A DNA stretch of 9,696 nucleotides from assembly GCA_031976225.1 (NCBI GenBank), contig DALYLQ010000089.1, forward strand, positions 1-9,696, read 5' to 3'. Made by a program: the position numbers and the translations under genes. A model generated the notes under the pieces. It was not told where the DNA came from and searched no databases. It saw nothing but the letters and a program-made list of their open reading frames with translations. This DNA is from UBA10646 sp003456175. GTDB taxonomy: Bacteria; Bacteroidota; Bacteroidia; Chitinophagales; Chitinophagaceae. Each line of letters opens with the position of its first letter. Positions within the stretch are counted from its first letter, which is position 1. Shown here piece after piece: positions 1-6,753 of this stretch.

Positions 1-502
1 CATCGGTTAGGGTTGGTGTACCATAAATTAAATCGATTGTAAGGTTATGAAAGCCAGCCTCTTGTGCCAACCGAATACTGTCTAAAGCTTGTGTGGCATT
101 GTGTGCACGGTTCATCCATTGCAAATCGACTTCTGCAAAGCTTTGAATGCCAATGCTTAACCTATTAACACCTGCATTTTTCCAAGCTTGTAATTGGGTG
201 GCATTAATATTATCGGGGTTGGCTTCTAACGTAATTTCTGCATCGGCAGCAACGTTATAATGTTGCTGAATGGTAGCTAGCAATGCTAATAGTTGTGCTG
301 GATTTAAAATACTAGGCGTGCCGCCTCCAAAATAAATGGTATTTAAAGTAGTGCCTTGCGGTAAATAATGCTTACGCAACAACAGTTCTTGTTGCATGGC
401 AGCTACCATTGCCGGCAATAAACTGTGGGTGGTAGAAAAATGAAAATTGCAATAATGGCAAGCCTTACTACAAAAAGGAATATGTAAATACATGCCTGCC
501 AT
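1..502 (-). CDS. hemW: HemW-type radical SAM haem chaperone (5' part; runs off the window start)
   Basis: About 167 N-terminal codons are visible on the minus strand; the rest lies beyond position 1. The translation begins MAGMYLHIPFCSKACHYCNF, giving the radical SAM cluster motif C-x3-C-x2-C at residues 11-18 followed by x-F. HemW has Phe at that place, whereas true oxygen-independent coproporphyrinogen oxidase HemN has a fourth Cys (CxxxCxxCxC), so I call HemW. Further family blocks follow in order: YFGGGTPS (glycine-rich SAM-binding motif), LEANPDN, RLSIGIQSF and IDLIYGTP. HemW binds haem and a 4Fe-4S cluster in the cytoplasm and is thought to deliver haem to target enzymes; it is often misannotated as a coproporphyrinogen oxidase. 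I chose the ATG at 502-500 because family members begin M-(A)-G-x-Y-x-HIPFC; an ATG three codons later would remove that conserved start. The gene is divergent from the Omp85 gene across 46 bp. Confidence 0.93.
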   Translation of the reverse strand, partial: MAGMYLHIPFCSKACHYCNFHFSTTHSLLPAMVAAMQQELLLRKHYLPQGTTLNTIYFGGGTPSILNPAQLLALLATIQQHYNVAADAEITLEANPDNINATQLQAWKNAGVNRLSIGIQSFAEVDLQWMNRAHNATQALDSIRLAQEAGFHNLTIDLIYGTPTLTD

Positions 503-510
503 AATGCGTT

Positions 511-544
511 TTTTGTGTGTTCAAAAATAACTTTCTTAACCTTG
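511..544 (+). promoter_or_regulatory. Weak candidate promoter of the Omp85-family gene
   Basis: TTTTG at 511-515 and TAACCTTG at 537-544 (one mismatch to TAnnTTTG) are separated by 21 bp, close to the Bacteroidota -33/-7 spacing. The -7 box ends only 4 nt before the ATG at 549, so transcription would start at or just inside the start codon. That makes the site doubtful or the message leaderless. It overlaps the divergent hemW candidate promoter, so the 46-bp gap would serve both genes. Confidence 0.25.
522..529 (-). promoter_or_regulatory. Candidate hemW -7 element (TATTTTTG)
   Basis: Read on the minus strand, this octamer matches the Bacteroidota -7 consensus TAnnTTTG exactly and ends 19 nt before the hemW ATG, which gives a short leader. 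No good TTG/TTTG -33 element is seen at the usual spacing; only a TTTC-like stretch near 557-560 is close. The match is direct, while promoter function is inferred. Confidence 0.4.
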
Positions 545-548
545 TTGC

Positions 549-2345
549 ATGAAGAAACGTTTGCGTATGCTCATAATGTTGTGTTCGATGCTTGCATCGA
601 GCTTATTATCGCATGCACAGCCCGCCAACGATAGCATACAATTACTTATTCGTTGGGTTGATACTTCTACTGCAACAATTGTTAAACAAGCACCTTACGG
701 TAAATATGCTACGCCAAACAACGCCAAGCAAGCATTAGCTCGTTGGCAGCAACAAATGGTACTGCAAGGTTATGCTGCTGCATCGATAGATAGTTTAATA
801 CAAACACCTCAACAAATAACAGCATATTTGTATGTAGGAAAGCAATATTGGTGGCGTTCATTGCAGCTCGATACGGTGTTGCTACAATTATTAGGTAATA
901 ATGCAAGTGCTATTACTTATGGTTGGCAGCGTAAGCCATTTACGCAAGTGCAACTACAATATTGGTTGCAGCAAGTACAGCAACAATTGCTAGCTAAAGG
1001 TTACCCATTTGCAGCAACCTATTGTAGCAATGTGTTGGTGCAAAATGATAGCATTGATGCTATCTTAAGCTGTAACCTCGGCAATAAGTACATTTTCGAT
1101 ACCATTATCGTTCATGGAAATGTGAAGCTGCAGCCACACGTATTGTCGCACACACTGCAAATTTTTCCTAAAGCAGTGTACAGCGAGTTGTTGTTACAAA
1201 CCATCAATGAAAGATTGGCCTCGTTACCTTATTTACAACAAGTACAACCTTGGCAGGTTGATATGTTGAATAGTGGGGCAAGGTTGCATTTATACTTGGC
1301 ACCTCGAAAAAGCAATCAGGCGAATGTGTTGGTAGGCATACTGCCTAGTAATGTTCAAAATAATAACAAGCTATTACTTACTGGCGAAGCCAATGTGCTG
1401 TTGCAAAATGCCCTCACTGCAGGCGAAACCATACAACTACAATGGCAGCAGCTACAACCACAAAGTCCACGATTGCAAATAGGTTATCAGCAACCGAGTA
1501 TGTTTAAATCGAAGTATAGTGGTGCTTTTAACTTTCAGTTATTTAAACGCGATAGTAGTTTTTTAAATCTACAAGCAGGCTTACAAGTTGGATTGAATGT
1601 TGCTGCCAATACGCAACTACAGCTAGGTATAGGTATTGCTAATAGTTCAGTACTACAAATAGATACGCAGCAAGTAAAAATAACGCGGCAATTGCCAGAT
1701 ATAGCCGATGTACAAACGCTGCAGCTTACACTTCAATATCGTCAACAGCAATTAAACAATAGTAATAATCCTACACGTGGCGCTATCATTCATTGGTTGT
1801 TGCGTGCTGGTAATAAAACCATACAGCCCAATAATACCATTACAGCCCTAAAATCTAACGATTTTAACTATGCTCGTTTGTACGATACCGTTCAGTTAAA
1901 AACATATTTATTACAACTTCAAGGTCAGTATCAGCATTTTATTCCAATCAAAAAGCAGGGTACACTGCGGTTGGCAGCACAGGTAGGTGCTATGTTCAGT
2001 GGCAATTATTTCAGAAACGAACTGTTTATGGTGGGTGGTTTGCGCACTTTAAGAGGCTTCGATGAAGAAAGTATTTATACCCATCGATATGTTTTGGGTA
2101 CTGCCGAGTATCGATTACTTATTAGTGCCGAAGGGTATGTTTTTGGATTTACAGAAGGTGGTGTAGCAGGTTATCCTACAAGCAGTGGCGATCAATACCG
2201 CACTTTTTTGAGTGGCGGTGTGGGTTTGGCATTGCCTACAGCTGCTGGCGTACTGCAACTAACCTATGCCTTAGGTACTCGCAGCGATGTTCCATTTGCC
2301 GTAAGGCAGGGCAAAATTCATATTGGCTTGGTTAGCAGGCTGTAA
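549..2345 (+). CDS. Omp85/BamA-like outer-membrane beta-barrel protein with POTRA-like repeats
   Basis: The product is 598 aa. The N-terminus is a Sec signal peptide: a KKRLR n-region, a hydrophobic core, and a likely signal peptidase I site after SHA (residues 21-23) before QPANDS. Residues about 55-100, 130-180 and 182-252 resemble successive POTRA repeats. The third is clearest, with FDTIIVHGN, then LLLQTINERLASLPYL. From about 258 to the end are alternating amphipathic strands of a beta-barrel. The Omp85 hallmark is LRGF at residues 501-504 (R502), the conserved Arg of the loop that folds into the barrel, followed by the strand YVLGTAEYRLL. Omp85 proteins insert or export proteins or other cargo at the outer membrane. 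At 598 aa it is shorter than BamA, so a TamA-like or Bacteroidota-specific paralogue is likelier than the essential BamA. The final residue is Leu, not the usual Phe. It is very rich in Gln. The exact cargo is unknown. Confidence 0.8.
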   Translation: MKKRLRMLIMLCSMLASSLLSHAQPANDSIQLLIRWVDTSTATIVKQAPYGKYATPNNAKQALARWQQQMVLQGYAAASIDSLIQTPQQITAYLYVGKQYWWRSLQLDTVLLQLLGNNASAITYGWQRKPFTQVQLQYWLQQVQQQLLAKGYPFAATYCSNVLVQNDSIDAILSCNLGNKYIFDTIIVHGNVKLQPHVLSHTLQIFPKAVYSELLLQTINERLASLPYLQQVQPWQVDMLNSGARLHLYLAPRKSNQANVLVGILPSNVQNNNKLLLTGEANVLLQNALTAGETIQLQWQQLQPQSPRLQIGYQQPSMFKSKYSGAFNFQLFKRDSSFLNLQAGLQVGLNVAANTQLQLGIGIANSSVLQIDTQQVKITRQLPDIADVQTLQLTLQYRQQQLNNSNNPTRGAIIHWLLRAGNKTIQPNNTITALKSNDFNYARLYDTVQLKTYLLQLQGQYQHFIPIKKQGTLRLAAQVGAMFSGNYFRNELFMVGGLRTLRGFDEESIYTHRYVLGTAEYRLLISAEGYVFGFTEGGVAGYPTSSGDQYRTFLSGGVGLALPTAAGVLQLTYALGTRSDVPFAVRQGKIHIGLVSRL

Positions 2346-2410
2346 TTTCTACTGAATAAATAGGGCTTGCACTTACGTAAATACAAAATATCCCTTGTTA
2401 TTTTGCACGC

Positions 2411-3514
2411 ATGCGACAACAGTTGATGGTATTGATCGGATTATTATTGGGCAGTATACTGTCGAACCTAGTTGTTGCACAAGATTCTGTTGAACAGGCT
2501 ATTCCAGTAAGAAAATTATCGGCACCACCTACCAAAAGCACTGCAGCAAGAATTTTGGAACAAGCTGCTAAAAAAGTTCCTGCGGTTAAGTCGGCCGATA
2601 CCAATCGCATTAAAGCGGTACTGCAATCGGGCATGGAAATGGTTGATACAACGCCAGCAGTTACTGTTGTTGATAGTGCCGCTATCAAAGATTCGTTGCA
2701 GCGCTTAGATAGCATACGTTTGGCTACTGCTGCACAAGCAAAAGCTGCCGCATTGGCAAAGCAGCCCAAAACTTGGCAGCAAGATACCCTGCACAACAAG
2801 CTTTTCAGGTTGTCTGCCATGGGTATGCAATTGCCAGCCATTTACAGGGTAGAACAATGGCGAACGGCTACCGATACGAATTGGATATTCTACTTTTTAG
2901 TAGGCGTGGTTACATTGTTGGCCTTCATTAAGGTTACTTTCAGCAAATATTTTTCAAGTTTATTGAGCTTAGTGTTTCAAACAAGCTTTCGTCAAAAGCA
3001 AACCCGAGATCAACTAGCACAAGACACGCTGCCCGGTTTGTTTATGAATATTTTGTTTGTATTGGTTGCTGGCTTGTTGATAACCTTGGCAACGCTGCAC
3101 TACGGCTGGGTACAACTCGATTTTTGGTGGTTACTCCTATATACAAGTGTTGGATTAACGGCAGTATACATTACCAAACACTTGTTTATTGTATTTGCTG
3201 GTTGGGTATTTAACGAACGCGAGGCGGCTCGTAGCTACGGCTTTGTGGTAGGTTTTATCAATAAATTATTAGGTTTGGCATTATTGCCATTGGTGCTTCC
3301 GTTAGCTTTTGCAAGTGGTAAAAGTGCTAGTATATTATTAGCAGTTGCCTATTTTGTATGTGGGCTGCTATTATTTTATCGTTATACTGTTGCTATTTCT
3401 GTATTGCGTGGTCAATTGAAAATCAATGTGTTATACTTTTTTTTGTACTTTTGCACCGTTGAAGCATTACCTCTAATTGTAATGTACAAGGCCTTCATCA
3501 ACCAGGTGGGGTAA
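2411..3514 (+). CDS. DUF4271 family multi-spanning membrane protein
   Basis: The product is 367 aa and its function is not known. Residues 1-23 look like a signal peptide (MRQQLMVLIGLLLGS..., possible cleavage after VVA before QDS). Residues 24-150 form a polar, Ala/Lys/Thr-rich stretch, probably extracytoplasmic and largely disordered. Six hydrophobic segments follow at about 157-175, 208-229, 239-263, 278-301, 306-325 and 336-358. The last contains YFCTVEALPLIVMYK, the C-terminal signature by which I recognise the Bacteroidota DUF4271 family. The gene starts 65 bp after the Omp85 gene and ends 22 bp before hemD, so it is probably co-transcribed with hemD. From memory, DUF4271 next to hemD recurs in Bacteroidota, which hints at a shared role but does not establish one. 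A 147-codon antisense reading frame over its 5' half is a shadow. Confidence 0.75.
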   Translation: MRQQLMVLIGLLLGSILSNLVVAQDSVEQAIPVRKLSAPPTKSTAARILEQAAKKVPAVKSADTNRIKAVLQSGMEMVDTTPAVTVVDSAAIKDSLQRLDSIRLATAAQAKAAALAKQPKTWQQDTLHNKLFRLSAMGMQLPAIYRVEQWRTATDTNWIFYFLVGVVTLLAFIKVTFSKYFSSLLSLVFQTSFRQKQTRDQLAQDTLPGLFMNILFVLVAGLLITLATLHYGWVQLDFWWLLLYTSVGLTAVYITKHLFIVFAGWVFNEREAARSYGFVVGFINKLLGLALLPLVLPLAFASGKSASILLAVAYFVCGLLLFYRYTVAISVLRGQLKINVLYFFLYFCTVEALPLIVMYKAFINQVG

Positions 3515-3536
3515 AGTTTAAACAGTAACAGATAGC

Positions 3537-4334
3537 ATGGATAAACCGGTTGTCAAAAAAGCAGCAGCTAAAAGCGTTAAACGCATTTTAATTACCCAGC
3601 CCAAGCCCGAAGAAAAGAGCCCGTACTTCGAACTAACACGCAAGTACAATGTGGAGCTTGTTTTCCACCCTTTTATAAAGCTTGAAGGGATACCTGCACG
3701 TGAATTCAGAAAGCAAAAAATTGATATTGCCGCTTATTCTGCTGTAATATTCACTAGTCGTAACGCTATTGACCACTTCTTCAGAACCTGCGAAGAAATG
3801 AAAGTGGCCATTAGCCAAGAAACCAAGTACTTCTGCATTACAGAAGCAGTAGCATTGTACTTGCAAAAATTTATTCAATACCGGAAGCGTAAAGTATTTT
3901 ATGGTGCCGATGGTACCAATAAAAGCATGCTCGATGTTATTAACAAGCATAAAGAACACGAACGTTTTTTATACGTGTGCAGCGAAAACCAGCAAGACAG
4001 TGAAATTACCAACTGGCTTAAAAATGTAAAAGTTGAGCATCAACTTGCATTCATGTATCGTACCGTAAGCAACGATGCTAAAGAGGTGTTAGCTGGCAAA
4101 GATTATGACGTTATCTGCTTTTTTACGCCAAGCGGTGTGAAGAGCTTGTTCGATAACGAACCTGCATATCAGCAAAACAAAACCCAAATTGGTGCTTTCG
4201 GCAGTAGCACCGCCAAAGCAGTAGAAGAAGCAGGCCTGCAACTTCAAATTAAGGTGCCCGCACCACAAACACCAAGTATGGTGGCTGCGTTAGAACAGTA
4301 TTTGGCTGCTAATGGCAAGAAAAAAGAAGCATAG
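3537..4334 (+). CDS. hemD: Uroporphyrinogen-III synthase
   Basis: The product is 265 aa, the usual length for the family, and has no signal peptide, as expected for a cytoplasmic enzyme. HemD closes and inverts ring D of hydroxymethylbilane to give uroporphyrinogen III, the branch point to haem, sirohaem and cobalamin. HemD is poorly conserved, and recognition rests on its two-lobe pattern. The start strand is KRILITQPKP (15-24), followed by AVIFTSRNAIDHFF (69-82), where the first lobe meets the active-site cleft. FFTPSGVKSLF (195-205) and IGAFGSSTAKAVEEAG (218-233) belong to the second half, and the end is TPSMVAALEQYL (245-256). There is a Lys-rich extension of about 15 residues at the N-terminus and a KKKEA tail. 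It is 22 bp downstream of the DUF4271 gene, so it probably lies in the same transcript, and it is followed by a hairpin terminator. Confidence 0.88.
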   Translation: MDKPVVKKAAAKSVKRILITQPKPEEKSPYFELTRKYNVELVFHPFIKLEGIPAREFRKQKIDIAAYSAVIFTSRNAIDHFFRTCEEMKVAISQETKYFCITEAVALYLQKFIQYRKRKVFYGADGTNKSMLDVINKHKEHERFLYVCSENQQDSEITNWLKNVKVEHQLAFMYRTVSNDAKEVLAGKDYDVICFFTPSGVKSLFDNEPAYQQNKTQIGAFGSSTAKAVEEAGLQLQIKVPAPQTPSMVAALEQYLAANGKKKEA

Positions 4335-4371
4335 TTAACATTTACCGTAAGGTGTTTTATATTCTTAGATT

Positions 4372-4403
4372 AACAGTCTTGGCTCGCAGGCCAAGACTGT
4401 TTT
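4372..4403 (+). terminator. Hairpin terminator downstream of hemD
   Basis: A perfect 12-bp inverted repeat, AACAGTCTTGGC (4372-4383) and GCCAAGACTGTT (4390-4401), encloses a 6-nt loop (TCGCAG). A short T run (4400-4403) overlaps and extends the right arm. It starts 37 bp after the hemD stop, as expected for an intrinsic terminator of the Omp85-DUF4271-hemD unit. The T tract is short, so some read-through into the next gene is possible. Confidence 0.75.
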
Positions 4404-4557
4404 GTTATGAGCCCAGCGTACTGCATGTGCCATCATTCGTGGCGTTGGCACCGTTCAGCCACGGAAGCTACTATCATCGTTTTTTGAGAAATAACCAAAC
4501 TCCCAAACCAAACCATGCAAAAACACGCAGTTTTGTTGCATTATAACGAAGCATTCT
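4402..4557. other. Non-coding spacer with interleaved inverted repeats
   Basis: This 156-bp stretch between the hemD terminator and the DUF255 gene has no credible gene. A 64-codon frame opening with GTG at 4352 runs through the terminator hairpin and resembles nothing known. The part at about 4411-4470 looks more GC-rich than its surroundings. It contains GTGCCA (4427-4432) pairing with TGGCAC (4446-4451), and CGTGGC (4438-4443) pairing with GCCACG (4458-4463). The two stems interleave. From about 4480 to the ATG the sequence is A-rich, as in many Bacteroidota leaders. I see no convincing TAnnTTTG promoter here, although one is needed if the hemD terminator is efficient. Confidence 0.4.
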
Positions 4558-6588
4558 ATGAATCAACTCATACACGAAACGAGTCCTTATTTGTTACAGC
4601 ATGCCCATAATCCTGTGCATTGGTATGCTTGGGGTAATGAGGCATTTGAAAAAGCAAAAGCCGAGCAAAAGCCAGTATTAGTAAGCATTGGTTATAGTGC
4701 TTGCCATTGGTGTCATGTAATGGAAAGAGAAAGTTTTGAAGATGCTGCGGTTGCGGCATATATGAACGAGCATTTCATCAATATTAAAGTAGACCGTGAA
4801 GAACGCCCCGATGTAGACCATTTATACATGGATGCTGTACAGGCAATGACTGGCAGTGGTGGTTGGCCACTCAATGTATTTACCCTGCCCGATGGTAAGC
4901 CATTTTATGGAGGCACTTATTTTCCTCCTAAACGAGCTTTCAACCGTGCCAGTTGGTTAGAGGTACTTGAAAGTGTACAAAAAGCTTATACCGAACGCAA
5001 GCATGTAATGGATGCTCAAGCCGAAAATTTGGTAGCTTATTTAAACAATGCCAACGCTATTGGTACTAAACCTACGAGCAACGAACCCAGTTGGGATAAG
5101 GCCGATATGCAAAAAATAGCCGATGCCATATTGCAACAAGCCGACACCACCTGGGTTGGTTTTGGAAAGTCACCCAAATTTCCGCAGACTTATACGATAC
5201 AGTATTTACTCAGGCATCATCATTATACCAAACATGAGCCATCGTTACAACAAGCATTGTTAAGTCTCGATAAAATGATGCAAGGCGGCATTTATGATCA
5301 GGTAGGTGGCGGTTTTGCACGTTATAGCACAGATACAGAATGGTTGGCGCCACATTTTGAGAAAATGTTGTACGATAATGCACCCTTGCTAGGCGTATTG
5401 GCAGAAGTAACGCAAGCGGCTCGCTACAAGCGTTGCATGGAGCAAACGGTTGATTTTTTAGAGCGAGAGTTACTGGCGAATAATTATGTGTTTAACAGCG
5501 CTTTAGATGCCGACAGCGAAGGGGTAGAAGGCAAGTTTTACACCTGGCAGCTGAGCGAAATAGAAGCTGTTTTAGGCGCCGATGCAGCACAGTATGCCGC
5601 CATGTTCGATATTACAGCAGCAGGTAATTGGGAGCATACAAACATACCTTGGTTGCAACAGTCGCTAGAGCAATGGGCTACGGAGAAAAACCTTGCGGTA
5701 AATGAATTATACACATGGGTAGATGCTTGTCATGAAAAGTTGCTGGCTGCAAGAACTAAACGTATCAGGCCTCTTACAGATGATAAGCAGCTTTTAAGTT
5801 GGAATGCATTGATGGTTACTGCTTTATGCAAAGTGTACATGGCATTGGGTGAACCAAGATATTTACAACTAGCAGAGCAAGTAATGCATGGTATAGAAGT
5901 AGCATTTACCGTAAGGGATAACAAGCATTGGTGGCATACCCACAAGAATGGTATTGCAAAAATTGATGCTTTTTTAGATGATTATGCCTATCTCGTACAG
6001 GCATATTTATACTTGCAAGAAGCCACTGGTAAAAATAATTACCTTGAAAATGTTAAAGTGCTTATATATTTGGTTGTTGAAAATTTCAGCGACGAGCAAC
6101 AGAAGTTCTTTTATTTTTCGAGACCTCAACCAGATTTAGCAGTACGGAAAAAAGAAGTGTACGATGGTGCTACGCCTTCAGGTAATGCTATTATGGCTTG
6201 GAATTTATACCGTGCAGGCACTTTGTTAGGTAATACCGAATGGGTAGAGAGATCTGAAGCAATGCAACAGCATCTTTACTATACGATACTTAGGTATCCT
6301 ACCTCTTTTGGTGCTTGGGCACAGTTATTACAGCTAATTTTGGTAGGTCAAATAGAAATTGTTTTGCTGGGAAATTTGAGTAAATTATATTTGGAACGAC
6401 TACTTGCTCGCTATATACCGAATAGGTTGGTTCAAACAGGCGGTACAAATGAAACTTCATTGTATCCTTTACTGAGCCAGAAAATAATCTCCCCTAGTAA
6501 CGAATGTACCATGTACGTGTGTCGGCAACAGACTTGTTCTGCGCCGGTATACGCGCTAACTGAATTGTACCAAATAATTCAGGCATAA
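4558..6588 (+). CDS. DUF255/YyaL (SSP411) family protein: thioredoxin-like domain plus six-hairpin C-terminal domain
   Basis: The product is 676 aa, the normal full length for this family (bacterial YyaL, animal SPATA20). It begins NQLIHETSPYLLQHAHNPV, the canonical start of the family, which fixes the ATG. Residues 1 to about 165 are a thioredoxin-like domain with GYSACHWCHVM (45-55), so the redox pair is C49-H-W-C52. IKVDREERPDVD (76-87) and GSGGWPLNVF (99-108) follow. The rest is an (alpha/alpha)6 barrel of the glycosidase/epimerase type, with GGIYDQVGGGFARYSTD (243-259), HFEKMLYDNA (266-275), LDADSEGVEGKFYTW (316-330) and later DGATPSGNAIMAW. There is no signal peptide, so it should be cytoplasmic. 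The substrate is unknown; a thiol-redox or sugar-modifying role is a guess from the fold. It stands alone between a terminator and the gldK promoter, so it is probably a single-gene unit. Confidence 0.9.
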   Translation: MNQLIHETSPYLLQHAHNPVHWYAWGNEAFEKAKAEQKPVLVSIGYSACHWCHVMERESFEDAAVAAYMNEHFINIKVDREERPDVDHLYMDAVQAMTGSGGWPLNVFTLPDGKPFYGGTYFPPKRAFNRASWLEVLESVQKAYTERKHVMDAQAENLVAYLNNANAIGTKPTSNEPSWDKADMQKIADAILQQADTTWVGFGKSPKFPQTYTIQYLLRHHHYTKHEPSLQQALLSLDKMMQGGIYDQVGGGFARYSTDTEWLAPHFEKMLYDNAPLLGVLAEVTQAARYKRCMEQTVDFLERELLANNYVFNSALDADSEGVEGKFYTWQLSEIEAVLGADAAQYAAMFDITAAGNWEHTNIPWLQQSLEQWATEKNLAVNELYTWVDACHEKLLAARTKRIRPLTDDKQLLSWNALMVTALCKVYMALGEPRYLQLAEQVMHGIEVAFTVRDNKHWWHTHKNGIAKIDAFLDDYAYLVQAYLYLQEATGKNNYLENVKVLIYLVVENFSDEQQKFFYFSRPQPDLAVRKKEVYDGATPSGNAIMAWNLYRAGTLLGNTEWVERSEAMQQHLYYTILRYPTSFGAWAQLLQLILVGQIEIVLLGNLSKLYLERLLARYIPNRLVQTGGTNETSLYPLLSQKIISPSNECTMYVCRQQTCSAPVYALTELYQIIQA

Positions 6589-6690
6589 GCTACTAAACGA
6601 TGTTGGATTTAAAAAGTCGTACAAGTTGTAACAATAAAAAACTAGCGACTGCGTTTCGTAAAATGAGGGTGGCGAGTTGGTATATAAAAA

Positions 6691-6720
6691 TTGGTAGACT
6701 GTTTTAAAATTTTATATTTG
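6691..6720 (+). promoter_or_regulatory. Promoter of the gldKLM operon
   Basis: TTGG at 6691-6694 serves as -33 and TATATTTG at 6713-6720 as a perfect TAnnTTTG -7 element, with 19 bp between TTG and TA, the normal Bacteroidota arrangement. Transcription should start near 6727, leaving a leader of about 27 nt before the gldK ATG at 6754. The spacer is very AT-rich and holds a perfect palindrome TAAAATTTTA (6705-6714) that touches the -7 box. The rest of the 165-bp gap (6589-6690) shows no gene and no clear terminator. Confidence 0.65.
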
Positions 6721-6753
6721 CCCGATACCCTTCTTTAAATATTGAACCGAAGA

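Noticed and set aside
1..502. Annotation as oxygen-independent coproporphyrinogen III oxidase (HemN)
   Set aside because: The cluster motif is CxxxCxxCxF, lacking the fourth Cys of HemN; this is the HemW pattern.
2398..2405. TTATTTTG just before the DUF4271 gene as a -7 element
   Set aside because: One mismatch in the key TA, no -33 at proper spacing, and only 5 nt from the ATG; read-through from the Omp85 gene is simpler.
2398..2841. 147-codon antisense reading frame over the DUF4271 gene
   Set aside because: Its Ala/Cys/Ser-rich composition resembles no known protein and it lies fully opposite a convincing signal-peptide-bearing gene; it is a shadow frame.
3446..3457. TACTTTTGCACC inside the 3' end of the DUF4271 gene, a perfect -7 match that could serve hemD
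   Set aside because: It encodes the YFCT motif near the conserved DUF4271 C-terminus, so the match is explained by protein conservation, and no -33 element is found at normal spacing.
4352..4546. 64-codon GTG-initiated frame in the hemD-DUF255 spacer
   Set aside because: It reads through the terminator hairpin, has an unusual start and no recognisable family; I treat the spacer as non-coding.
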